From positions 1,021,065 through 1,085,064 of the forward strand of contig VZRR01010232.1 in NCBI GenBank assembly GCA_013398015.1: a DNA stretch of 64,000 nt, given 5' to 3'. A program made the position numbers and the translations under genes. Below are positions 36,791 through 47,484 of the stretch, piece after piece. The number at the start of each line of letters is the position of its first letter. Position 1 is the stretch's first letter. Below the pieces are notes generated by a model that had not been told where the DNA came from, made no database searches, and was given only the letters and a program-made list of their open reading frames with translations. The stretch comes from Oreocharis arfaki (taxonomy: Eukaryota; Chordata; Aves; Passeriformes; Paramythiidae).

Positions 36791-37429
36791 CTGTTTTATT
36801 TCCTCACCCTGGCAAAACAGTCCAGAGAAACACTAGAAAACATTTGCATAAATGTTACTCATGCAAACAAGCTCAGCCTGCTCATTCATAAAAAACCACA
36901 TGTAAAACATGATCCTGCATGCTGTCCTCTTGTTCTGTTTGGTGTGCAAAATTTAGTGCAGGGGAATAAAGGCTTTAATCAAAATAAAGATTTTAAACTT
37001 AATTTTGGGAATTCAAGCAGAAATCCCATGATGCTCCAACCAAAATTTTCCCTCAATGATGTTGGAGGACAATTTTACTGACAAATTTTCAGACACACCC
37101 CTCAGCAGAGACGCTGGAAAGTTGCACTGTGACAGCCAAACCCACAGGCATATAAAATCAGGGGTTTTTTTCTGGTTTAGTAAATGAAATCATACAAGAA
37201 ACAAGAAAAAACTGAAGAAAGGAATAATAGTTTATCAGACCACATAATAGAATGAATGAGAGAGGGAGACCTGCCCACTGGTCTGCTGTAGGTGAAGTCT
37301 CTGCCTCACCTGATCAGCTGCACACACCACCCCTGCACTGGCCTGTAGCATAAAGAGATTTTTTTTTAACTGGAACTGATTTACAGAACATCTGGAAAAG
37401 GTAAAAAATGTGATGTTGAGATTCAACTT

Positions 37430-37620
37430 TTAGAAAAGAGAAATAATATTATTAGTCTAAACAAAGCAAAGGCAAAATTTCTACAGCAATTAATCTGAAA
37501 AAGGTGAATTACACTGAGGATTTATGTTCATGTAATGAAGACAATTAATTGCTACGAGAGCCATAAAACACATTACATGAACAGGTTTTTTTCCAATTCT
37601 ACTTGCAAGATAAAATTTAT
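37430..37620. other. possible conserved regulatory block with inverted repeat
   Basis: AT-rich unique sequence with AATAATATTATTAG, AGCAATTAATCTG and GACAATTAATTGC, and the perfect 13-bp inverted repeat at 37525-37583. Confidence 0.33.
37525..37583. repeat. 13-bp perfect inverted repeat, 33-bp spacer
   Basis: TGTTCATGTAATG (37525-37537) and its exact complement CATTACATGAACA (37571-37583) flank a 33-bp spacer containing ACAATTAATTGC. It sits in the middle of an AT-rich block (37430-37620) that looks like conserved non-coding sequence. No terminal duplication typical of a transposon is visible at the outer ends. Confidence 0.8.
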
Positions 37621-38172
37621 TAACTATGTTTAATGGCTACTTAAAAATTTCTCTTACATATTTATTAAATATGCCTTTTCAGCCAAGCAGAGCATTTTAC
37701 TCACCGGATTCTACTAATCTAAAAATGAGCAATTTCAGAAAAAAAATATTACTCTGCATGTTATCTGCAGATCCATTTAAACTAATACCTCATACAATAA
37801 GATTACCATCAGCAGAATTTCATAAATGTTGCCAAAAGGGAATCTGCTTGTCTCACGTGAGCAAACACTCTGCTGCAAAGATGAATGAATTCAGCTCACA
37901 TTATTTCAACAGATGTTTCAGTTTTCAGCAGAGGTAGGGAGGGAACGTTGAGTCCTGATGTCATTTAGTGTTACTGTAATCACTTAATTAAAAGCCTCTC
38001 TGCCTGGGAGAGCAGAACACATGGAAGAAACTGGATTAGGTGGGAGCAGTGACCTGAGGAGGATCCACATGCAAATCCTGTGCTCAGCCAGGGCTGTTTG
38101 CCTCCAGCTGTGGGCACTGGATGCAGCTTGTGCACTTAGACTGCCTGAAAACCAGGGACAGATGTTTGCCAC

Positions 38173-38194
38173 TTAGAAGTGACCTAGAAGTGAC
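38173..38194 (+). repeat. 11-bp tandem pair
   Basis: TTAGAAGTGAC is followed directly by CTAGAAGTGAC, immediately upstream of the MIR remnant. It is a small slippage product. Confidence 0.6.
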
Positions 38195-38300
38195 TGTGCT
38201 TCTTATTCACCATTTACAAAATGGGGAAAAGTAGCACTTCTGTCTTACAAGGGTGTCATGAGAACAGATCAAGTTGATGGTAGTCAAGCACATGAGTCCC
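38195..38300 (+). mobile_element. MIR-family SINE remnant
   Basis: The plus strand reads 'catttacaaaatggggaaaa', then 'tagcacttctgtcttacaag', then 'ggtgtcatgagaacagatca'. This follows the MIR pattern of 'catctgtaaaatggggataa', 'tagtacctacctcatagggt' and 'tgttgtgaggattaaatgag', in order and with similar spacing. MIRs are ancient tRNA-derived SINEs shared across amniotes, and the divergence here fits great age. The tRNA-like 5' part is not recognisable. A tandem 11-bp pair (38173-38194) sits just upstream and may be independent. Confidence 0.6.
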
Positions 38301-39099
38301 TGAGAGGAACAGAATCGATGAAGGAAGGCCTCAGCTACTTAAGTGAGCAACAACAATTTGGCCAAATCTTTGTATTTTAGCCCAACCTTCTCAACCTGCC
38401 ATGTTCTTAAAGATGAAGTTTCCATAACTGTGAGATTTCAATAAGAACCAAGGTTTTGACTTGATGGTCACAAAATAAAATGCAAAAGTACGATCAAAGT
38501 CCAACCAAGAGTTTAATGCCTAAGTATTTGTTTCACACAAATCAATTGTATAGATCTCAGAGCGAGAGTTGGATTGACTCGGGAATGACAGGGGAGCTCA
38601 TTTACCACCCCCCTGTCCAAGGCAGGAGCAGCACCAGAGTCACACCAGCAACCAACACATCTGGAGCAGATCCTCACACACCCTGGGACCCACTGGGTAC
38701 CCAGCAAAACTCACACCCTCATTGCAAGGAAGATTTACATGTTTCAACTCAGAAATATCAAACCCAAACAAGGAATAAACAAAACTGCTGCGATTTCTAC
38801 ATTTTAACAGCGCCAAATTTTTCTCTGCGAGAGTCAAGAAGCTCTCTTGATTATGAAATACCTCTCCTACAACCTTCCCTTTTAAGTGTTATAATCACAA
38901 GAGCAGTAGCTTGGAAATAAACAGAAGTGAAGAGGATAATAAAGGCAGGAGCAATGTTTAACAAGCTCTTCTTCCAGAAACCAGGCGCCACCAGAGCAGA
39001 CAGACGAGCAGAGCTGTGCTGTGCTGTAATGACGGGAACCTCGCCCTGGCAACCGTGCTGTTTTCTTGAAATTCCTGTACAAATTAACAGCACATGCTG

Positions 39100-39169
39100 T
39101 GGTTGGAACAGACCTTTCCTGACCCTCAACATTTAAAAGTTAACCACCCAATTTAAGCTGTTCCAACCA
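39100..39169. repeat. 12-bp perfect inverted repeat, 46-bp spacer
   Basis: TGGTTGGAACAG (39100-39111) and CTGTTCCAACCA (39158-39169) are exact complements. The spacer is AT-rich. The arms resemble the 'ggttggaac' sort of string found in CR1 ends, but no CR1 sequence surrounds them. A small non-autonomous DNA transposon is possible, but no flanking target duplication is evident. Confidence 0.75.
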
Positions 39170-39296
39170 ACTTTTCCCTGCAATTGCCAGACACCGGCAG
39201 AGCTCGGCTGGAGCATGAGAGTTTGAGGCTACGATTTCCAGAGGTAACATGACAAGTGCAACCAGATCAAAAGCAGAAGAACTAATGCACACTCAC

Positions 39297-39363
39297 CTGG
39301 ATACATCATGGTTTATTATAGAGGCTTTTAGGAAAGCCTTGACTTCTTTTCCCTGCTCCTCCA
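39297..39363 (-). other. candidate exon (67 bp) with near-perfect donor
   Basis: The minus strand has the donor GTATCCAG followed by GTGAGTG, GT at plus 39295-39296. A weaker acceptor ends in GTGTTAG at plus 39364-39365. One frame is open (EEQGKEVKAFLKASIINHDV), charged and helix-like, ending two bases into a codon. That phase would fit the candidate minus exon at 27003-27078, which starts with one base of a split codon. A phase match happens one time in three by chance. No homologous family is recognised. Confidence 0.2.
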
Positions 39364-42300
39364 CTAACACCAAGTGCAGGTGTTATATTGCTGCTGTACT
39401 TTTCTCAACAAGATTATAGTGCTGGTTCAGTCACATAAAGGAAGTCAATACCCATGTGTTAAATGAAAAAGGATAATATCATCTCATACCATTCTACTGG
39501 GATCTGGGAACCACTGCTTTACATTTGTTGGCTTTTTTTTTTTTTTAAATCAGAAAACTTTGACTTCACAGAAATAACTTGACATAGGTAAAAGAAGGCA
39601 TAGTATCAGAGACTGTATTAACATCTCACATAGCACAATCTTCACCAACAATACGTTCTGGCCTTCAGCTTCTTGGTAGAAAATGGTTGCATATTGCCTT
39701 GCTACAGTTCCAGCACAGATGTTTGTGTGGGTATGAGAATCTCCACACAGGCAAAAATTTTAAGTGCTACACAACAAAGGGGGGAATGGATTACACAGGA
39801 AATTGGTAGTGGTATTTCCATCCTTTGCAAACAGTGAGAATATACAAAGCACAAAGGAAAGCACAGGGCTGAATTATAAATGGGCTACTTATTTTCCTTT
39901 TTTTTTTTTCACCTCTGATCCTCAGAACTGCAAACATTAGTGAAACACAACAAGTGGGATTTTCAAAACATGGATTCTTATCACCAAGTATCCATCACCA
40001 GCAGCAACACACAACCATCAGCGAGCATTTTGTTCAATAAAGAACTTCCCATAAACAGACACCCCCTCAAGCCCAAGACAATAAAAACACTTCACTCCTG
40101 ATGAATGCTTTCTAAATTCAGGGAGAGCAAAGCTTATTTACAGACACAGTATGAGCATGGCTTGAATACAGCAATAAACTCAAAGGCTGCTAATGTTCTG
40201 TTTTCCCCCTATGTAGACATTCAGAAAACAGCAAAAATACAAGAGCAAGAGAAAAAATACATACCTTACCAAACCTGACTGTTGGACAGGACTCGTTTCA
40301 GAGCCACATTGGGGTGAAGGTAAGTTCCTCAGGCGACCACCAACCACAATTCCTTCCCGAGCCCCCCAGAGGCTCCAGCTCTCCCTTGCCCGTGTCCCTG
40401 AGGAAGATGCAGTGTCCTCCAGTATTTCAGAGCCTCAGCTGCAGAAGATGCTGCTCAGAAAAAGAAAAGAGAAGAAGGTGTGGCATTAAATTCTAGGGTC
40501 AGTTGTTTGGCAGATTCAGAGCAGAACACAAGACAACATTGGGTAGGAATGAAATGTCAAGGCAGGACAGGGAGTCTGTGACTATCCATCATGTGTGGCA
40601 CCTTCAGAGGGCAATCATTGAATTCAAGAACTGTGGTGCGAAGCTATTCTTGCTTTACAGTACTTTTATAGTGTCTCTAGACCAAGAAATGAATGACAGC
40701 CTGGCTGCTTTTTATTCCAGTCCAATACCATAATACAAAAGTAAGTAATGCACTTCTCCATAGGGAATATTTTAATTCATTATGGCATTTCTGAAGAATA
40801 ACAGGACTTCACATTAAAAGCAGAGACATCACCTCAGTCTTAATACTCTGCACGTTAAAATGGCTCTTACTCAAGAAATTCAAAGCTTAGGAGCTCACAT
40901 CAGATGGGAAGTTGTGCCTGCCAGCCCAACATGCAGCAGTTCTCAAAGTTCTGCCTCCAAGGCAATTGTTAGAGACCAGTAAATGTCCTGGGGTTTTCTG
41001 GGAGCACGGGGCTCGGCATCACCACGTTTTCTAGCCCACTATCACTGCTAGATGTGCTCAGAGGTTTCAAAAGGTCAGACCCTGGCACTGAGCAGGGATG
41101 TGGGGCCTCACTGCAGACACCAGGTGAGAGACAGCGACGGAGGCGACCACCAGCAGCAGCACTGCCAGCAACCAGAAACACCACAGCAGCACCAAGATGC
41201 TCAAATGCTCATCCCTAGTCCCTGACATATTGGAAACACCCAAAGGATCATCCTTCCCCCACCCAGATAACACAGCCTGTGAAGCAAAACTGGGCACAGC
41301 AGCACAAAAGAGGTGAGGACTGAGGAAAGAGCAGGATCTGAGCTCGCTATGTCAGCTATACCCATGGCTCATGTCCTTAAACCACACCCAGAGACGCTTC
41401 TCCGAGATTAACTCAGCAGCCACAAAGATACTCCTACTTTGCCTAGGAATGCAAAAAAAAAAGCAAAGGGAAAAAACCCCAGAGATGCACAAGAGGTTTC
41501 CCTCAGAGGAGAAAGCCTGTGGCAGCTCAAAGCACCACAAAATCCCTTTACATCTTCACAAGAAACCCTGAATCCACGAACAGGTTACACCTATCTGGAA
41601 AAGGCATTAGGTTTTGGGCTTGCAAGAAGGAAGATTTCAGTAGCCAGCACATGAAACTGTGCATACTGGAAGTTAGCACCGTAGTGCCTTTTATATAAAC
41701 TCACACACACAAATGTACATAATGGGGTTTTTTTCTTTTTTTTCTGAAAGTCCACACAGCACACATAGTCACACAGATCAGAACCACCAGATATATTCAC
41801 TTTATTTAGCATTAATTACTTTACTGGACCTCATGTGTTACATCCACCCCTAAAGGCTCCACAACACCTTGCGACACACCCACAACAGGAGTCAGGATGG
41901 CACACCTCAGCCCTGTGATTGTTGTACACATTTCCAGCCTCTCTTGAACTCAGACATGAAGGACAAAAGTGGACCTTCACAGCTGCTGTCCTCTTCCAGG
42001 CCAACCATGAAAAATCAGACTGACAAGTGAAATGGCTGCTGAGTGACTTATGGGCATAGGAACGGCTGATGCTGCAGCAGTTTGATCTGCAGGCAGCAGC
42101 AAGACCTAATTCTACTGCTTTTAAGGGATTTTATCTCTGGAGACCACAGCTACAATTACTTTTTCATTTCTACTCATAAATTGTAACACAGAATCGTCAC
42201 TAAAGAAAATCAGTACTACATTTTTGTGCATTAAAAACAGCATCAGCTGAGTTGAGTAGTGGAAGTAACAGCAACAGGACCAGATCAGCACTGCAACCTG

Positions 42301-43017
42301 AGTGCAGGGGCCTGGGCTCAGGCTGGGAAAGGTGTGGTTGTGAAAGTTCCTGTCTAGTACAGTTTGCCAATGAATGTGCAGCAATGAGGAGGCGGAGAAG
42401 TAACAGGAGGTGTGGACATGGAGGCGAAAACAACTTTATTCATGACAAAATGCAGTGACTGTGCACGATTCCCATTTCTCACAATGTAACTGAGATGGAG
42501 CAACTTAATGAAATGAAATTAGCGGCCAGGTTTCCAGCGAGCAGCAAAGTGTAGGTGCTCCAGTCTGAAGGCAAGGTGCTTCCTTCACACTCTGCTGATG
42601 TTCATCACACAATACAGAGGGAGGGAGACAGGCCAGGGACCATCCTAGTCAGCAACAGAGCAAAGTAAAAGGCTACAAAAGATAAACGCACGGGAAATCC
42701 TCACAAGCTGTAATTTGTGTTGGCTCAGAACCTTACAAAGGGGAAAAAAAAGAGGAAAAAATATTTTTGAAAAAGAATGCATGCCATTTTTGTTGCCCAA
42801 ACCTTCACGATTTTGCAGAAAAACCCCTTCACATTCAGTAAGTCACTCCTGACTTGATGGTCAGTGTCCAGCTGGTTTCCCTCTCACACTCAAGGACCCT
42901 GGAGAGACCATCACAGCTGCCAAGATGCTTCGTGGACCTCCTTGGCTTTGAGGCAGCATGTTCTTTGGGCAGCAAAGCCCAGAGCCTCAGGAGCATCCCA
43001 TGGCTCTAGAGGGAGAA

Positions 43018-43180
43018 CAGGGTGCCCAGAGAAGCTGCAGCTGCCCCATCCTGGAAGTGTCCAAGGCCAGGTTGGACGAGGCTTGAAGAAACCTCGGATA
43101 GTAGAAGCTGTCCCTGCCCATGGCAGGGGGTGGGACTGGATGGTCTTTAAGATCCCTTCCAACCCAAATCCATATGATCC
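43018..43180 (+). mobile_element. CR1 LINE 3' end, avian subtype
   Basis: The plus strand carries the CR1 3' end with 'gggtgcccagagaagctgca', 'ctgccccatcctggaagtgt', 'ccaaggccaggttggacgag', 'ctgtccctgcccatggcagg', 'actggatggtctttaagatc' and 'ccttccaacccaaatccata'. It is a severely 5'-truncated insertion of about 160 bp, as is usual for CR1. The consensus-like sequence suggests a fairly young copy of a subtype common in neoavian and passerine genomes. The distal 'ccatatgatc' corresponds to the usual 'cattctatgat' end. No coding potential remains. The overlapping open frames on both strands at 42864-43280 are by-products of this GC-rich insert. Confidence 0.93.
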
Positions 43181-43959
43181 CTGACACAAAAATCATCCAT
43201 TTCAGCCTGCAGCTGCTATAGGAGCTGGCACTGTTCCTATCTGAAACAAAACCAAGTCTGAACTTGCAAAAATGCCCCATGTCCTAGAAATGCCACAGTT
43301 TTGTTGTGTTGTTTCTAAGTTGCTGTGCTCCCCCACTCGTCTTTGATCAGAGGGAACACGCCGACAAACTGCAAATTACTTTCATTATCCCACCACTTCA
43401 GATTTTTACATTCAGTTAACATAGTTAAGTGGTATCAGATCCGTCTTCCACTCACAAAAGCCGGCATATGGATGTTCTCATTAATCAGAAAAGGCAGACA
43501 CGACATTTTTCCAGTAAAAAGAGAGTATTTCCCTTGGAGGAGTCTCAGTCCTTTGCTGACGGAAAGCATGAATTATACAAAATAACTATATACTTTAGAT
43601 GTAACAAATACGATCAAACATTAAATTTGAAGACACCATTTCTATCTTGGGATGCTTCCAGGCCACTAATCAATGAAGTCTGGGAGAGACTCTCTCTCTC
43701 AGGAAGCCTTTGCTGTACCTTTGCCCTGTTCTCAATCCTTGTCTTTAAGCATCAGCTATTGATCCCTGTGGGGTGAGGACAGGAGCTGGCTGGACCCTCC
43801 TCTGACCCAGCACACTCATCCTAATATTTGTGTGTCATACAGCTTAGGGTCAGCCTGGGCCTTGTGGACTGATATGACAACATTGATGAGCATTTGCAAC
43901 TTCATCAAGGGCAAAAAAAGAGGTATCTAGAAGCTAAACAACACATCTGCAAGCAAATA

Positions 43960-44160
43960 TTACAGTGTAGTAGATATTCAAATTAGTATTAGTTTGTCTC
44001 ATCAAAAATTAATTACAATCTACCTAACTGCAATTGAATAAATTAGTTGGGCGTAGGAAAGATTAAATATTTAAAGTGGTGGGTGACTAAAAAATAATTG
44101 AAAACATAACTCCTTGCTTAAATATTAAATTTCTTTTATTTTTACTGCTAGTGTGGCCAT
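43960..44160. other. possible conserved regulatory block
   Basis: It contains ATTCAAATTAGTATTAG, AAAATTAATTACAATC, TGCAATTGAATAAATTAG and AAATATTAAATTTC. It is very AT-rich but not simple-repeat; low complexity is the main alternative explanation. Confidence 0.25.
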
Positions 44161-46843
44161 TAAGAAATCAGAATTCCATCTGTGTGTGCATCCATGTAGA
44201 TGTGTATGATGCATATGGAACACGTTCATGTATATTCTTCTAATTTCCCTCTTTCCCTAATACTAAACTTGGGTAAATATTTTCAATTAATAAAGAAGAC
44301 CTCCACTGGCAGAACCAGAAGAAAGGCTGTGAAACAGGCAAGGGAAAACCCATTTTTACTGCTAAGTATTTAGCAAGGTCACCTGCCTCTGCAAACGCAG
44401 GCAAAGAGATCCCCCAGCAGACTCTGCACACAGCAGGGGATTACACCAATTCATTAGCAGGTATATCTTCTAATTACAGCCTCGGACATGAGTCCCCACA
44501 CAGCTGAGCAGGGAACAACTGCTGCTTTTTGCCATATCCTCGGGGTCAAGCTCAGTGTCTCCTGCTGAGCTCCAGGACAGCACCAGCACAACCCCAGCTC
44601 AGGCTCCAGCTCCAAGCAGAGCACTCCGTTATCTCAAAGGATGCTCCTGCCTCCTCACAGCTCCAGCCCTGGGGGAAGCTGTGGGATCGGCAGCTCACCC
44701 TGTCAGCTCCATCTCTGGTAAAGATCTCACATTAATTTACTGTAAAGGTGACACGGGTGAAGAAGGGAATAAAATGAGACTTTGAATCCCTCCTTCCAGA
44801 GGGCTAATGGTAAAAAATCGGTAGCAATGCAACTCTGGCACCTTTCCAACTATAACACTTCGAGTGTTGCCCACAGCTGTGTCCCAGACATACTTTATCA
44901 TTCACCACGGCCCAGTGCAAAGCATAAATAAAACAGAAGTCATCAGCACTACTGGCACTCAGCTGTTTGGAGGCTTAGGTTTTTCTTCCCTTCCTTGCCA
45001 ACAAAACAAATAGTGAAACAGGAGAGCTGCAATTCAAGTGATAACACCCACCACTTAAAATTTGGTGGGGGCTGGTGGTGGGATGAGAAGTGAACTCAAT
45101 TAAAGAATGCAGGCAATAATAAAAAGAAGAATACATTGACTGACGTTAATACAATAGAATACTGTGATGCTGCTGAAGATCAGCACTGATTTTTGTTATC
45201 CAAGTACAAACTAACGGTATCCAGGAAAAAGGAAATAAGTGGTTAATCATGCTTGTTGAAGGAACTATTTCCATCATAACACTATCAATGTTACATTATG
45301 AGGTTCAGGAGTGTAATTAATATCTTGCTGGGTTAAAAAACGCTATGACACTGCACAGGTTTTTCTGCTGTTGCACACAAGTAAATACTTTCTGAAAATG
45401 AGCCCACCATGGAAATACTTCCAATTTGAAATAATATAAACTCCTTTCTTCAGCAGGCATTTGGTTTTAACCAAAGCTGCTTCTCAAGTTCAAAAGCATT
45501 AAGTTGCAGGCTAGTTCCTAACTCTCTAGCTGCCAACGCTGCATTACACTATTAAGTGTTTTTATTATTATTACTCCTACTATTACAGTCTGGTTAGACT
45601 ATAAAATAAGATCTCTTGGGCTGCTTGGACTCAGACGTTTGCATCTGCCCTTGTACTGAAGCTCTTTCAGGAGATTATTGTTTCTTCTGCCAGTTCAATT
45701 GAAAGCAATGATGAAGTTACTGCAATGCCTATGTCCTTGTCAAATAATGCTTTCCAAGGGTTGGAAGCACATTTGTGAGGGGGGAAAAAGGCAAAGCTGA
45801 GCTCACTTCAGCGGTGAGTAGCAACCAGCTTCCATTTAACCGGACAGATCGTCACAACAATCGAGTAATGAAATGAACCCAGCTCTCCCAACAAGAGCTG
45901 ACAGGTTTGTACCAGAGGCAGGTGTGTGATACAACCTCTGCTGATAGAACAATACCTAAGTGCATTTCCAGTTACTCTTAAAATGGGACTCTAACAAGGA
46001 AACAATCCCGTCACTCATCTTAGTGTCACAGTTAAGCTACAGGTCTCACTGTCACACTGAGTGGGGAGCAACTGGTTCTGTCAGGTCTCTTCATCACAAA
46101 CTTGAAACAAGCTACTCCAGCCCCAAGTGCACGACATCAATGTTAGGTGGTTTCCCAGCTCACTAAAAAGCTTCATTTCCACATTTAGGATGGCAGAGTC
46201 CTCATCTCATTAGTAAGGCGAAGTCAGTGCCTTTCTTTTCCTTTATCCTCTTCATCCCTTTTACACTGAGCCAGGGACAGATGTTTTGCAAAAGCTGGCA
46301 CAGATTATCTCTTTTCCAGCTTCCCCTCTCCTCCTGTGGCTCACATACCCACACACCTCTGCCAGGGTGTTCCCAGGGGGAGGGCTGCAGAGGTGGGATG
46401 TGCTGGGAGAACCTCAGCTGACCCAAGGGAAACTAAATTTATCTACATGTGCAATGCAGAATAAATTATGCTATCCAGGGAAAAAGCAGGTTTTGATCCA
46501 TCCCAACATAAAGGTCTACCCATGCAAAGTGAGCGCACTGAAATTATTCTGGGATGTATTTCCTATGTTCTGTAATTCAAGTACATTCCAGGTTAAAGAA
46601 TGCTGTCTATTACTAGAAGGTTCCCATACCTGACCATCTCTTTACCACAGCTGATAGCACATAAGTGGATCCTATTACAGGATCAGGACATTAGAGCATA
46701 AGCTTTTTATACACATCCTATACTTCTCTATCGAAGGTATTAACTTGACCACTATTAACTTTAATCTCATTTGAACCCAGCACATTTCTATTTTGCCACC
46801 CAAAACCAACTGACTTCTCTGTATCTTCTTCAGATGTGCTTTT

Positions 46844-46890
46844 GCCTTTTTTCTTTCTTTTTCCTCCACTTTTTTCTTTTTTTTTTTTTT
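46844..46890. repeat. polypyrimidine tract ending in T14
   Basis: A nearly pure C/T run of about 47 bp precedes the longest open frame. It may act as a splice polypyrimidine tract or be a simple repeat. Confidence 0.8.
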
Positions 46891-46896
46891 CAAATT

Positions 46897-47484
46897 TAAT
46901 TTGGTTTGGTTCAGGGACTCTCTGTTTGGAACACTTCAGATAAAACCTCCCAACCTTTCTGGCACTGGCTGCACTCTACTCTTACTGGAATCAGCGAGTT
47001 TTATGATGGGCCTGCATTAACACTGGTCAGAAAGAACAACTGCCTTTGCTGTCCTGCCCTGTCACTGCTCAGAGAGTTTTGTGTTACTGCCACTCCTAAC
47101 CCATTTCCTGTTGGAAAATTAATAAGTAAACGCATGTACCTCCATCTACTATTGAATGTCATTGCTAAGAAAACCTTTCATCCTTTGCTTAAGTTACTTA
47201 TCTCCAAAGTAACTGAGCTCTGTAATGTTATTGTTTATCTCTGTGGAACATACTGGGATAAGCTGGTACCCCCAAATGTTAGGGAAAATACAAGGATATT
47301 GGATTCTGTGGCACTTGGAGGACACACAGCTGTCAGCCAGGTGTCAAGCCAGAATCTGAGCAGTGTTTTCCGTTATAAATTCAGGTCATTATTTTCAAAC
47401 TTTGGATTTTATAAGCTACACATAGCATTAAACTCTGCTGCATTTCCTGAGAATCAGAAATGTGATTCTCCTTTGACGCTTTAA
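46897..47484 (+). other. longest open frame in the window, function unknown
   Basis: This plus-strand frame is open from after the TAA at 46897-46899 to the TAA at 47482-47484. The usual listing begins at a TTG at 46906, and no early ATG is present. A pyrimidine tract (46844-46890, including a 14-T run) followed by TTTGGTTCAG gives a possible splice acceptor at 46913-46914. The stretch could therefore be a 570-bp terminal exon, but no AATAAA follows closely. The translation is hydrophobic in its middle (MYLHLLLNVIAKKTFHPLLK) and matches no family I know. Roughly one frame of this length per 64 kb is not surprising by chance. Confidence 0.15.

Larger units (their letters stand above)
24160..43010. 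other. stretch without a recognised gene
   Basis: It holds candidate exons at 24.5, 27.0, 32.5, 35.8 and 39.3 kb, regulatory-looking blocks from 28.8 to 37.6 kb, two MIR-like remnants and the 39.1-kb inverted repeat. Frames at 35612-36470 overlap on both strands and are unrecognised. Another good acceptor-donor pair frames 41267-41312 (plus). No coding gene is supported. Confidence 0.6.

Noticed and set aside
41267..41312. 46-bp open segment with strong acceptor and AAAGAG/GTGAGG donor
   Set aside because: Plausible signals but too short to judge; listed here as an example of how often such pairs occur.
42864..43280. Frames of 92-106 codons
   Set aside because: They lie over and beside the CR1 fragment and have no independent support.
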